NCBI GenBank assembly: GCA_028287205.1
Contig: JAQBQC010000279.1
Span: forward strand, 1 to 5,866
Direction: 5' to 3'
DNA: 5,866 bases
Source of the DNA: Gemmatimonadota bacterium
GTDB lineage: Bacteria; Gemmatimonadota; Gemmatimonadetes; Gemmatimonadales; Gemmatimonadaceae
The notes beneath the pieces were generated by a model. It saw nothing but the letters and a program-made list of their open reading frames with translations. It was not told the origin of the DNA and did not search any database. How positions within the stretch are numbered: the stretch's first letter is position 1; the number at the start of each line of letters is the position of its first letter. Shown in pieces: positions 1-5,034 of this stretch. The position numbers and the translations under genes were made by a program.

Positions 1-353
1 GCTACGGCGCGCGCCGCAACATCCGCCAGGGCGACATCACTTCCCTGAACGCACCGGGTATTCGCGGCCGCTTCGACATCGTCATCTGCAACGACGTGCT
101 TCACTACGTGGCCGCTCCGGCGGTGCGTTCGGGGATGCACGCGCTGGCGCAACGGCTGCGCGGCGTCGCCTATCTCGGATTGTTCACGAGCGCGGATGAC
201 ATCGAGGGCGACCTGCACGGCTACCTGAGGCGTGCGCCGACGTTCTATCGAAACGCGTTCGAGGCCGCCGGCCTGCGCTCCGTCGGCATGCACTGCTGGA
301 TCCCGGAGCAACTCGCGCTCGATCGCGCGGCGCTCGAGCTCAACGGCGCTTGA
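1..353 (+). CDS. Class I SAM-dependent methyltransferase, C-terminal part
   Basis: The reading frame is open from base 3 (the gene starts before the window) to a TGA at 351-353, giving 116 residues. The visible part begins with an RNIRQGDITSL segment (residues 5-15) followed by FDIVICNDVLHYV (24-36). This fits the acidic loop after strand 4 and the motif IV strand of Rossmann-fold methyltransferases, where the usual pattern is FDxVxxxxVLxY. The end, with TFYRNAFEAAGL at about residues 79-90, resembles the last helix and strands of the same fold. The SAM-binding GxGxG motif lies upstream and is not visible. The substrate cannot be told from this fragment. An ATG or GTG inside the frame (for example GTG at 96) is not the true start, because the motif upstream of it belongs to the domain. 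The gene converges on the O-antigen ligase-like gene and overlaps its end by 14 bases. Confidence 0.8.
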   Translation, partial: YGARRNIRQGDITSLNAPGIRGRFDIVICNDVLHYVAAPAVRSGMHALAQRLRGVAYLGLFTSADDIEGDLHGYLRRAPTFYRNAFEAAGLRSVGMHCWIPEQLALDRAALELNGA

Positions 354-1953
354 AGCGTACGCCGCAACCGGCGAGCAGGTGCGCGGGCTCGGGCGCGGCG
401 GGGAAGAGATCGTGTGCGCGCATCGCGTGCCGCTTTACGAGATCGCATCGCGCGCGCTCGGCGCCCAGCTCGGCGATGCGCATCTGGATGCGGTAGCTGC
501 CCGGATCGGCGAGGGCCGCGTGATCGTACGCGGCAACGGTCGTCGCCGACGAGAACATTCCCATCGAGACGATCTGTGAGACCGAGCGGAGCGACAGCAG
601 CAGCGCGATCGCGATTGCGCCGCCCACGGTCGCGAGCCCGCGTGCGGTGGCGGTCGAGAGCGGGATGGACATGCGCGTCGCGGCCGGCGGCGAGAGCGCG
701 CCGACCAACGCGAACACGAAGAGCGTCGGAGCCGCCAGGAGGAGCGACGCGTCGAACGATCCGACGACGAGCGTCGCCGCGAGCGTCGCCAGGAGCGCGA
801 GCGGCGGAAGAAACTCATCGAGATCGAGCGCGTTGCGCATCGCACCAATCGAGAGCACCGCGAGACCGATCAGGGCGAGCGCGAAGGCGAGCGTTGCCGG
901 AAGCCCGCGCTCCGCGAGCATCGCGATCCAGTCGCTGCTCGGCCACGGGTTCGAGGTCATGCCGTCGTCGCGATCGATGGACGGGTCTCCTTTCGCCGCG
1001 ACCCTGGGATAGGCGACCGCCCAGTTGCCGGGTCCCACGCCGAGCAGCGGATGCTGGGCAGTGAGCTTGAGCGAGGTGCCGTATTGGACGAGGCGGCCGC
1101 GCCCACTGCCCTCGCGGTAATTGACGACGCCGGTGACCGTGTCGAGATAGGGCGAATCGCTCTTCCAGTTGAGCGCATTCGGAACGAGGATCGCGGCAGC
1201 GGCACCGGCGGCGGCGAAGGCGGCGGCGAGTGGAAAGCGGCGTGCGATCCGCGGATCGCGCCAGCGCCGCTGCGCGATCCACATGCCGAGCGCGAGAACG
1301 AGCACGCCGGCGATGATGGCGAGCATGGCGGCGCGACTGCGCGAGAGCACGAGCGCGGCGGCCAGGATTGCCACGCCCAAGCTCGCGGCGAGCGTCTCGC
1401 GCGCGCGCGGGGCGAGCGCGAGGAGCAGAAGCAGCGTGGGCGCGCCGATCGCGGCGAGGTGCGCCACGAAGTTCCGGTTGCCGAACGTTCCCCCGGGCGA
1501 GCGATTGAGCGAGAAGTAGTCACTCGTCACTCCGTACGCCTGGAGCAGCGAGGTGACGGACGCGAGCACGATCGCCGCGGCGAGCACGGCCAGGAGAGGC
1601 CAGCGCGAGCCCGCGTTCGAGGTGGCGCGCGCGGCGCGGAGAATCACGAGACCGGAGAACGTGATCCCGACCGCGCGCGCAGCTGCCCAGTGGTTCGGGG
1701 CGAGGGCGGCCGAGATGATTCCGAGAACGAGATAGAGCCCGAACAGCGTTTCGACGCGTGTGAGCTCGAGGCGGCGCGCTCCCTGCAGACACGCGATGAT
1801 GGCCGCGAGCGCCGTGAGGTGGAGCGCGAGCTCCTTGGGAACGAAATACCGATCGAGCTCGAATAGCTTGTAGGTCGCGGCGGCCAGCACGATGGCGATC
1901 GCGCCGCTCTGCAACACCCGCAATGCCCCTCTGTCGGGGGTGGTTTCAGGCAT
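340..1953 (-). CDS. O-antigen ligase/polymerase-like membrane protein (Wzy_C superfamily)
   Basis: This 537-residue protein probably transfers or polymerises lipid-linked glycan at the periplasmic face of the inner membrane; the exact substrate is unknown. About 11-12 hydrophobic segments are seen, roughly at 14-30, 41-57, 68-86, 92-107, 117-140, 159-181, 187-227, 239-257, 351-371, 380-420 and 438-456. Family hallmarks are GTFGNRNFVAHLA (155-167), LSRSRAAML (203-211), and GRGRLVQYG followed by HPLLGVGPGNW (284-311), which begins the large periplasmic loop. The loop ends with SNPWPSSDWIAMLAERG (334-350), where most family members carry a conserved His-Asn before the Asp/Trp; here those positions are serines. 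After the last membrane segment, residues about 475-537 form a soluble helical tail resembling a single TPR-type helix pair. The ATG at 1951-1953 is preferred because a -10-like element ends five bases before it. The stop (TGA, 342-340) lies inside the convergent methyltransferase gene. The family call is firm; whether it is WaaL-type ligase, Wzy-type polymerase or another glycosyltransfer enzyme is open. Confidence 0.85.
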   Translation of the reverse strand: MPETTPDRGALRVLQSGAIAIVLAAATYKLFELDRYFVPKELALHLTALAAIIACLQGARRLELTRVETLFGLYLVLGIISAALAPNHWAAARAVGITFSGLVILRAARATSNAGSRWPLLAVLAAAIVLASVTSLLQAYGVTSDYFSLNRSPGGTFGNRNFVAHLAAIGAPTLLLLLALAPRARETLAASLGVAILAAALVLSRSRAAMLAIIAGVLVLALGMWIAQRRWRDPRIARRFPLAAAFAAAGAAAAILVPNALNWKSDSPYLDTVTGVVNYREGSGRGRLVQYGTSLKLTAQHPLLGVGPGNWAVAYPRVAAKGDPSIDRDDGMTSNPWPSSDWIAMLAERGLPATLAFALALIGLAVLSIGAMRNALDLDEFLPPLALLATLAATLVVGSFDASLLLAAPTLFVFALVGALSPPAATRMSIPLSTATARGLATVGGAIAIALLLSLRSVSQIVSMGMFSSATTVAAYDHAALADPGSYRIQMRIAELGAERARCDLVKRHAMRAHDLFPAAPEPAHLLAGCGVRFKRR

Positions 1954-1958
1954 GGCAC

Positions 1959-1990
1959 AAGATAAGCGCGCGAGCGCTCTGGAAAATCAA
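1959..1990 (-). promoter_or_regulatory. Putative promoter of the O-antigen ligase-like gene (leaderless)
   Basis: Read on the minus strand, TATCTT (1964-1959) matches the TATAAT -10 box at 4 of 6 positions and ends five bases before the ATG. TTGATT (1990-1985) is a possible -35 box, but the 20-base gap is longer than usual. No Shine-Dalgarno sequence fits between the -10 box and the ATG, so transcription would begin at or next to the start codon. The site is inferred by eye only. Confidence 0.4.
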
Positions 1991-2008
1991 ACGTCGGCCC
2001 TCTAGCCT
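1980..2008 (+). promoter_or_regulatory. Putative promoter of the rhomboid gene (leaderless)
   Basis: TGGAAA (1980-1985, 4 of 6 to TTGACA) and TAGCCT (2003-2008, fits TAnnnT) are separated by exactly 17 bases. The six bases after the -10 box lead straight to the ATG at 2015, which would place the transcription start on the A of the start codon. No Shine-Dalgarno is present. The -35 region overlaps that of the divergent promoter on the other strand. Confidence 0.45.
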
Positions 2009-2014
2009 ACGCTC

Positions 2015-2788
2015 ATGACACCCTGGGTCAAACGACTGCTCATCGCGAACATCGCGGTATATCTGCTTCAGCTGGCGTATCCGGAGCTGACATCGCTGCT
2101 CGTATACTCGAGGTCCCGGCTGCTGGTGGCGCCGTGGACGCCGCTCACGTACATGTTCGCGCACGCCGGCATTGGGCACATCTTCTTCAACATGCTGGTG
2201 CTGTATTTCTTCGGCCCACGTGTGGAGGCGCGATTGGGGAGTGGTCGCTTCATCGCGCTGTATCTGGTGAGCGGGCTGACTGGTGCGCTGCTCTCGTCGT
2301 TCAACCCCATGACGCCCATCCTCGGCGCGTCCGGGGCGGTCTTCGGTGTGGAGCTCGCGTACGCGCGATACTGGCCGCGCGACAAGATCTACATTTACGG
2401 CGTGCTGCCGGTCGAGGCGCGCTGGCTCGTCGTGATCATGACGATCGTGTCGCTCTTCGGCGCGGGTGGCCTCGGCAGTGCCGGCACCGCACACTTCGCA
2501 CATCTCGGCGGCTTCCTCGGTGCGGCCGTATTCCTCTACGTGATCGAGCACACCCGCACGCGCGCGCGTCCGGCCAAGTCGGCACCGGTGCGCTCGCAGG
2601 TGCGGCAGCCGCCCGCGCCGCGCGGCGACGACATGCGACGCTGGTCCACGATCCCGCGCGGCGAGCTGCACGAGATCAACCGTCAGGAAGTCGACCGCCT
2701 GCTCGACAAGATCAGCCTGAAAGGCATCGACAGCCTCACCCCGGCGGAGCGCGCGGCGCTGGACAGGTTCAGCAAGCAGAAGAGCTAA
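2015..2788 (+). CDS. Rhomboid family intramembrane serine protease with C-terminal extension domain
   Basis: This 257-residue protein is an inner-membrane protease that cuts substrate helices within the bilayer. Six membrane helices are visible, approximately at 8-22, 44-66, 78-97, 103-120, 136-150 and 158-178. The rhomboid signature residues are all present: HIFFN (His55, Asn59) in helix 2 followed by GPRVE in the next turn, the catalytic Ser106 in GASGAVFG (104-111), and the catalytic His163 in AHFAHLGGFLGA (159-170). The membrane core is followed by a basic, proline-rich linker (about 179-206) and a compact cytosolic tail (207-257) with LLDKISLKGIDSLTPAER, which resembles the small DUF6576-type domain often found after bacterial rhomboids. 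The ATG at 2015 is supported by the -10-like element just upstream and by the first membrane helix beginning at residue 8. It is transcribed divergently from the O-antigen ligase-like gene. The physiological substrate is unknown. Confidence 0.93.
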   Translation: MTPWVKRLLIANIAVYLLQLAYPELTSLLVYSRSRLLVAPWTPLTYMFAHAGIGHIFFNMLVLYFFGPRVEARLGSGRFIALYLVSGLTGALLSSFNPMTPILGASGAVFGVELAYARYWPRDKIYIYGVLPVEARWLVVIMTIVSLFGAGGLGSAGTAHFAHLGGFLGAAVFLYVIEHTRTRARPAKSAPVRSQVRQPPAPRGDDMRRWSTIPRGELHEINRQEVDRLLDKISLKGIDSLTPAERAALDRFSKQKS

Positions 2789-2917
2789 CCATTTCGGCGA
2801 GGTTGTTCCGCGATGGTCGGCGACTGAAGGCTATTCGCCGGTCGACTGCACCCGCGATCGACGCGAGCAGCTTCTCAAGCGCTGGCGTCGTGGATCAGAG
2901 GCTCGTCGCTCCCAAAG
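2789..2917. other. Non-coding stretch between the rhomboid gene and the repeat cluster
   Basis: No gene is supported here. The only structure seen is a weak inverted repeat, CGGCGA (2818-2823) with TCGCCG (2835-2840) and an 11-base loop. It has no T-run after it, so it is not a convincing terminator. Open frames cross this stretch on both strands but have no recognisable domain. Confidence 0.5.
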
Positions 2918-2987
2918 TTTCGTCCGTTTTTGTCCGTTCTATCCGTTTGTGTCCGTATCTCACTGTTAGTGCCCGCCTGTGCGGCAG
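2918..2987 (+). repeat. Repeat element copy A1 (TCCGTT array plus TGTTAGTGC)
   Basis: Four TCCGT(T/A) units start at 2923, 2933, 2942 and 2952, with spacing 10, 9, 10. They are followed by TGTTAGTGC (2964-2972) and a GC-rich tail (CCCGCC and GCGGCAG, to 2987). From 2923 the first 37 bases match the reverse complement of copy A2 at 33 positions, and the unit spacing is the same. The tail from GTTAG onward (2965-2987) matches that of copy A3 at 19 of 23 positions. No complementary partner lies upstream of A1, so it has only one possible arm-mate, A2. Confidence 0.8.
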
Positions 2988-3006
2988 TTGTTAACGTAGT
3001 CCGCGA

Positions 3007-3072
3007 CCGCAGAACACAAGCACTAACAATTTGGATACGGACACAAACGGATTGAACGGACACTGACGGAAA
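3007..3072 (-). repeat. Repeat element copy A2 (inverted relative to A1 and A3)
   Basis: On the plus strand the units read TACGGA, AACGGA, AACGGA and GACGGA at 3036, 3046, 3055 and 3065. This is the same 10, 9, 10 spacing as A1 in mirror orientation. GCACTAACA (3020-3028) is the exact reverse complement of TGTTAGTGC in A1. The sequence beyond that motif (3007-3019) differs from the CCCGCC-type tail of A1 and A3. Confidence 0.8.
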
Positions 3073-3150
3073 CGTGCAAAATCGCATTTTGCCGTTTCTG
3101 TCCGTTTAATCCGTTTAATCCGTTCAATTCGTTTTTCATATTGTTAGCGC
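3020..3150. repeat. 131-base imperfect palindrome formed by A2 and A3
   Basis: The outer arms GCACTAACAAT (3020-3030) and ATTGTTAGCGC (3140-3150) are complementary at 10 of 11 positions. Inside them, the AACGGA units of A2 face the TCCGTT units of A3, with one register shift of about three bases. The centre is a near-perfect stem (3070-3097). As single-stranded DNA or RNA, the whole stretch could fold into one long hairpin with bulges. The function is unknown; candidates are a bidirectional transcription end signal, a folded recombination site, or a palindromic mobile repeat. Confidence 0.75.
3070..3097. repeat. Central stem-loop of the palindrome
   Basis: AAACG (3070-3074) pairs with CGTTT (3093-3097), and GCAAAAT (3076-3082) pairs with ATTTTGC (3086-3092). 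One T at 3075 is unpaired and the loop is CGC (3083-3085). That makes 12 perfect pairs with a single bulge, and G3069-C3098 extends it. No classic T-run follows on either strand, so a standard intrinsic terminator is not shown. Its place between two convergent genes would still suit a transcription stop. Confidence 0.7.
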
Positions 3151-3165
3151 CCGCCCGCGCGACAG
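3093..3165 (+). repeat. Repeat element copy A3
   Basis: TCCGTT occurs at 3101, 3110 and 3119, followed by the diverged unit TTCGTT at 3128, with exact 9-base spacing. Then come ATTGTTAGCGC (3140-3150) and the tail CCGCCCGCGCGACAG. The tail is a direct repeat of that in A1, 178 bases further on. The spacer between units here is TAA or CAA, more regular than in A1. Confidence 0.8.
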
Positions 3166-3172
3166 GACCTGA

Positions 3173-3187
3173 CAGACTGATGGTCTG
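3173..3187. repeat. Small hairpin before the peptidase stop codon
   Basis: CAGAC (3173-3177) and GTCTG (3183-3187) pair around the loop TGATG. It lies about 48 bases past the end of the minus-strand peptidase gene. There is no T-run, so a terminator role is only a possibility. Nothing else is seen in 3166-3234. Confidence 0.3.
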
Positions 3188-3234
3188 AAGCTCATACCCG
3201 TTCTCCCCCCGACCAACGTGCCCGGTAGTCGCAG

Positions 3235-4920
3235 CTAGCGCACCGCCTTCATGCGCCGCATGTCCGCGAGTATCGCGTCGGCACCGATCGGGCGCCCCAG
3301 AAATTCCGTGATCACATCCGCCGACGAGCGCGAGAGTCCGAAGCGATAGATGTGGTCCGTCATGAAATCGTACCACGTCGGATTGCCCGTGGTGAAATCG
3401 CCGTGCAGCTCGCGCACGCGCGCGCGAATGTCCGCGATGATGATCGATCCGATCGCGTAGTTCGCCATGTATCCCGGCTCATCGATGAGCTGCCCGCGCA
3501 TCGCCCACCAGCTCAGCTCCGGGTGCGGCGTGATGTGCAGGTACCGGCTCGTGATGTCACCCCACACCTGGTTCGGATCCGCATTGGGATCGCGATGCAT
3601 GCGCACCTCGAACAGCGACCACGCAATGTCGAGAACGATCCCTCCGTAGCGTCCGCGCAATCCGAGCGACGTCGGCACCGAATCGCCCAGATAGTGCATC
3701 TGCCAACGCGGCTCGTACACCTCGAGCGCGGCAACATCGCCAAGTCCCTCGGTGAGCGCATCGTTGTCGGGCCAATCCAGAAATGCCGGACGCTGATGAA
3801 TTGCCGAGATGTGCACCGCATGTCCTGTCTCGTGCAGCAGCTCGTTGAGGTTGTCGAGTCCGCCCACGCGATACGTCGCGAACACCCACGGTTCGCCGGG
3901 CTGCCACGCGCCTTGTACGAGGTGCGGCCGACCGCCGAAGTCCGTGAACGCAACCGGCGTCTTCCCTGCCCTCGGCGTGAGGTCGTAGTGCACGTGCAGC
4001 GCAGCGACGTCGGCGCCGAGGTCGCGGAAGTAGCGCGCGTTGAGCACGCCCAGATCGTCGAGCGGAACCCGGTCGCTCAACGCGCGGCTCGCCGCACCGG
4101 CCTGGTAGTGCCAGTCCCACGGCTCGATCATCGCACTCGGCGTGCTCGCGCGCCACGCATCGAGCACCTGCACGAGCCACTTCTCGATCAGCGCGGGTTT
4201 GATGCGAAGCACGCGCGCCTCTTCGTCCACGGGTGAGCCATCGGCCCGCCACCGCGCGGCGCTCAGCCTCACGAATTGCCGGTACGGGCTGCGTGCTCCA
4301 TCGTCGCCGTTCATGCTGCGCCAGATCGTGTCGATCGCGAGGAAGAGACGATGTCGCTGCTCGCGATCGTCCATCGAGGCCAGCATCCCGATGGCCGTCA
4401 ATCGGTCGAGCGTCTTCCCCTCGAACTGGACGTGCTGCACCGCGCGCGTGTAGCACGCGTACATGCGTGCCCGGAGTCGCTCGTACGCCGAGTCGCCACG
4501 CGTGATCGCCGCGGGATCGTAGTCGCACACCGGTTCCGTGCTCGCCTCGCCGGCCTCCGTCGCATCCGCGTCGGAGCGCAGCCCGCCGGCCAGTGCGGAG
4601 CGCATCGCTCCCACCGCGTGCTGATCCTCGGCCGCGAGCGCGCCGGAGTCGATCGACGCGAGCGCGCTTGCGAGCGGTGTGCGGATGCTCCGGTACCGCC
4701 GCCGCAGCTCCGCCAGCGACGTGCCATCGGTGTCCGCGGTCGCACCGCGTGCGATCGTCACGCCCATCCGGTCCTTCACCTGGTGCAGCGCCTGAAACAT
4801 CGATTCCGCGGGCGCGAGCGTGAGCGGTGCGCGGGCCGGGGCGACGACAGCCGAGCGATGACATGCGACGAGCGCGGTAAAGAACGGCAGAGCGATGCGA
4901 AACAATCGAGGACGAGACAT
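3235..4920 (-). CDS. Predicted lipoprotein zinc metallopeptidase, M3/M2-like (HETGH)
   Basis: This 561-residue protein is probably an envelope-anchored zinc peptidase acting on peptides. The N-terminus MSRPRLFRI, a hydrophobic run and LVAC with Cys20 form a lipoprotein signal peptide and lipobox. Residues about 35-250 are mostly helical. EPWDWHY (266-272) and DLTPRAGKTPVAF (313-325) resemble blocks of the M3 (thimet oligopeptidase-like) family. The zinc site is NELLHETGHAVH, with His363, Glu364 and His367. The likely third ligand is Glu391 in LTEGLGDVAALEV, 28 residues after His363, the spacing I recall for angiotensin-converting enzyme (M2); that segment also resembles the ACE block HEAIGDVLALSV. 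EPGYMANYAIGSI (481-493) may carry substrate-stabilising tyrosines. The ATG at 4918-4920 is chosen because the lipobox follows at the right distance, although no clear Shine-Dalgarno or -10 box precedes it. The gene is divergent from the tRNA-editing gene. The metallopeptidase call is firm; the exact family and substrate are uncertain. Confidence 0.85.
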   Translation of the reverse strand: MSRPRLFRIALPFFTALVACHRSAVVAPARAPLTLAPAESMFQALHQVKDRMGVTIARGATADTDGTSLAELRRRYRSIRTPLASALASIDSGALAAEDQHAVGAMRSALAGGLRSDADATEAGEASTEPVCDYDPAAITRGDSAYERLRARMYACYTRAVQHVQFEGKTLDRLTAIGMLASMDDREQRHRLFLAIDTIWRSMNGDDGARSPYRQFVRLSAARWRADGSPVDEEARVLRIKPALIEKWLVQVLDAWRASTPSAMIEPWDWHYQAGAASRALSDRVPLDDLGVLNARYFRDLGADVAALHVHYDLTPRAGKTPVAFTDFGGRPHLVQGAWQPGEPWVFATYRVGGLDNLNELLHETGHAVHISAIHQRPAFLDWPDNDALTEGLGDVAALEVYEPRWQMHYLGDSVPTSLGLRGRYGGIVLDIAWSLFEVRMHRDPNADPNQVWGDITSRYLHITPHPELSWWAMRGQLIDEPGYMANYAIGSIIIADIRARVRELHGDFTTGNPTWYDFMTDHIYRFGLSRSSADVITEFLGRPIGADAILADMRRMKAVR

Positions 4921-4982
4921 TGTCCATCAGCCAGGGAAAATCGGGCGGGGCGAGCCGCTAACATGCCCGCGCGCTCCCTCGT

Positions 4983-5012
4983 GCGCCACCGCGCACCGGT
5001 CGTGCGTGGCGC
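4983..5012. repeat. Inverted repeat upstream of the tRNA-editing gene
   Basis: GCGCCAC (4983-4989) and GTGGCGC (5006-5012) are exact reverse complements. Inside them GCAC (4993-4996) pairs with GTGC (5002-5005) around a CGGTC loop. It covers the place where a -35 box for the downstream promoter would fall, so an operator is possible. In GC-rich DNA a chance palindrome is also plausible. Confidence 0.4.
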
Positions 5013-5022
5013 GTTTCCTTTG

Positions 5023-5028
5023 TATGAT
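5023..5028 (+). promoter_or_regulatory. Putative -10 box of the tRNA-editing gene (leaderless)
   Basis: TATGAT matches TATAAT at 5 of 6 positions and is followed by six bases and then the ATG at 5035, placing the transcription start on the start codon. No Shine-Dalgarno can fit. A -35 box at 5000-5005 (TCGTGC) is poor. The rest of 4921-5034 shows no other feature apart from the inverted repeat. Confidence 0.5.
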
Positions 5029-5034
5029 GCGTTC

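Noticed and set aside
1051..1866. A 271-residue plus-strand open frame opposite the O-antigen ligase-like gene
   Set aside because: It is highly charged, repetitive Arg/Glu/Gly-rich antisense translation with no domain, and the minus-strand frame encodes a coherent membrane protein.
2134..2994. A 286-residue plus-strand open frame overlapping the rhomboid gene
   Set aside because: It is a shifted frame of the rhomboid gene, with the Arg/Ala-rich composition typical of shadow frames in GC-rich DNA. The rhomboid frame has intact motifs.
2923..3133. CRISPR array
   Set aside because: The units are only six bases long with 3-4 base gaps and occur in both orientations, so this is not a CRISPR repeat-spacer pattern.
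2918..3165. Retron msr/msd or group II intron remnant
   Set aside because: A long hairpin alone is not enough. No reverse transcriptase or intron domain V-like stem is visible in the window.
3023..3376. A 117-residue open frame on the minus strand crossing the peptidase end and the repeat cluster, with an LNGLNGLNG stretch
   Set aside because: The Leu-Asn-Gly repeat is just the translated TCCGTT units, and the first part is antisense-frame sequence of the peptidase gene. No domain is seen.
3557..4927. A 456-residue minus-strand frame starting at 4927, just upstream of the peptidase start
   Set aside because: It is the wrong frame of the peptidase gene, being Arg-rich and without motifs. The frame from 4920 carries the lipobox and zinc site.
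4956..4963. An isolated TGTTAGCG (minus strand) between the peptidase and tRNA-editing genes, equal to the end motif of A3
   Set aside because: Eight bases without any TCCGTT units or GC-rich tail is within chance and does not support a fourth copy.
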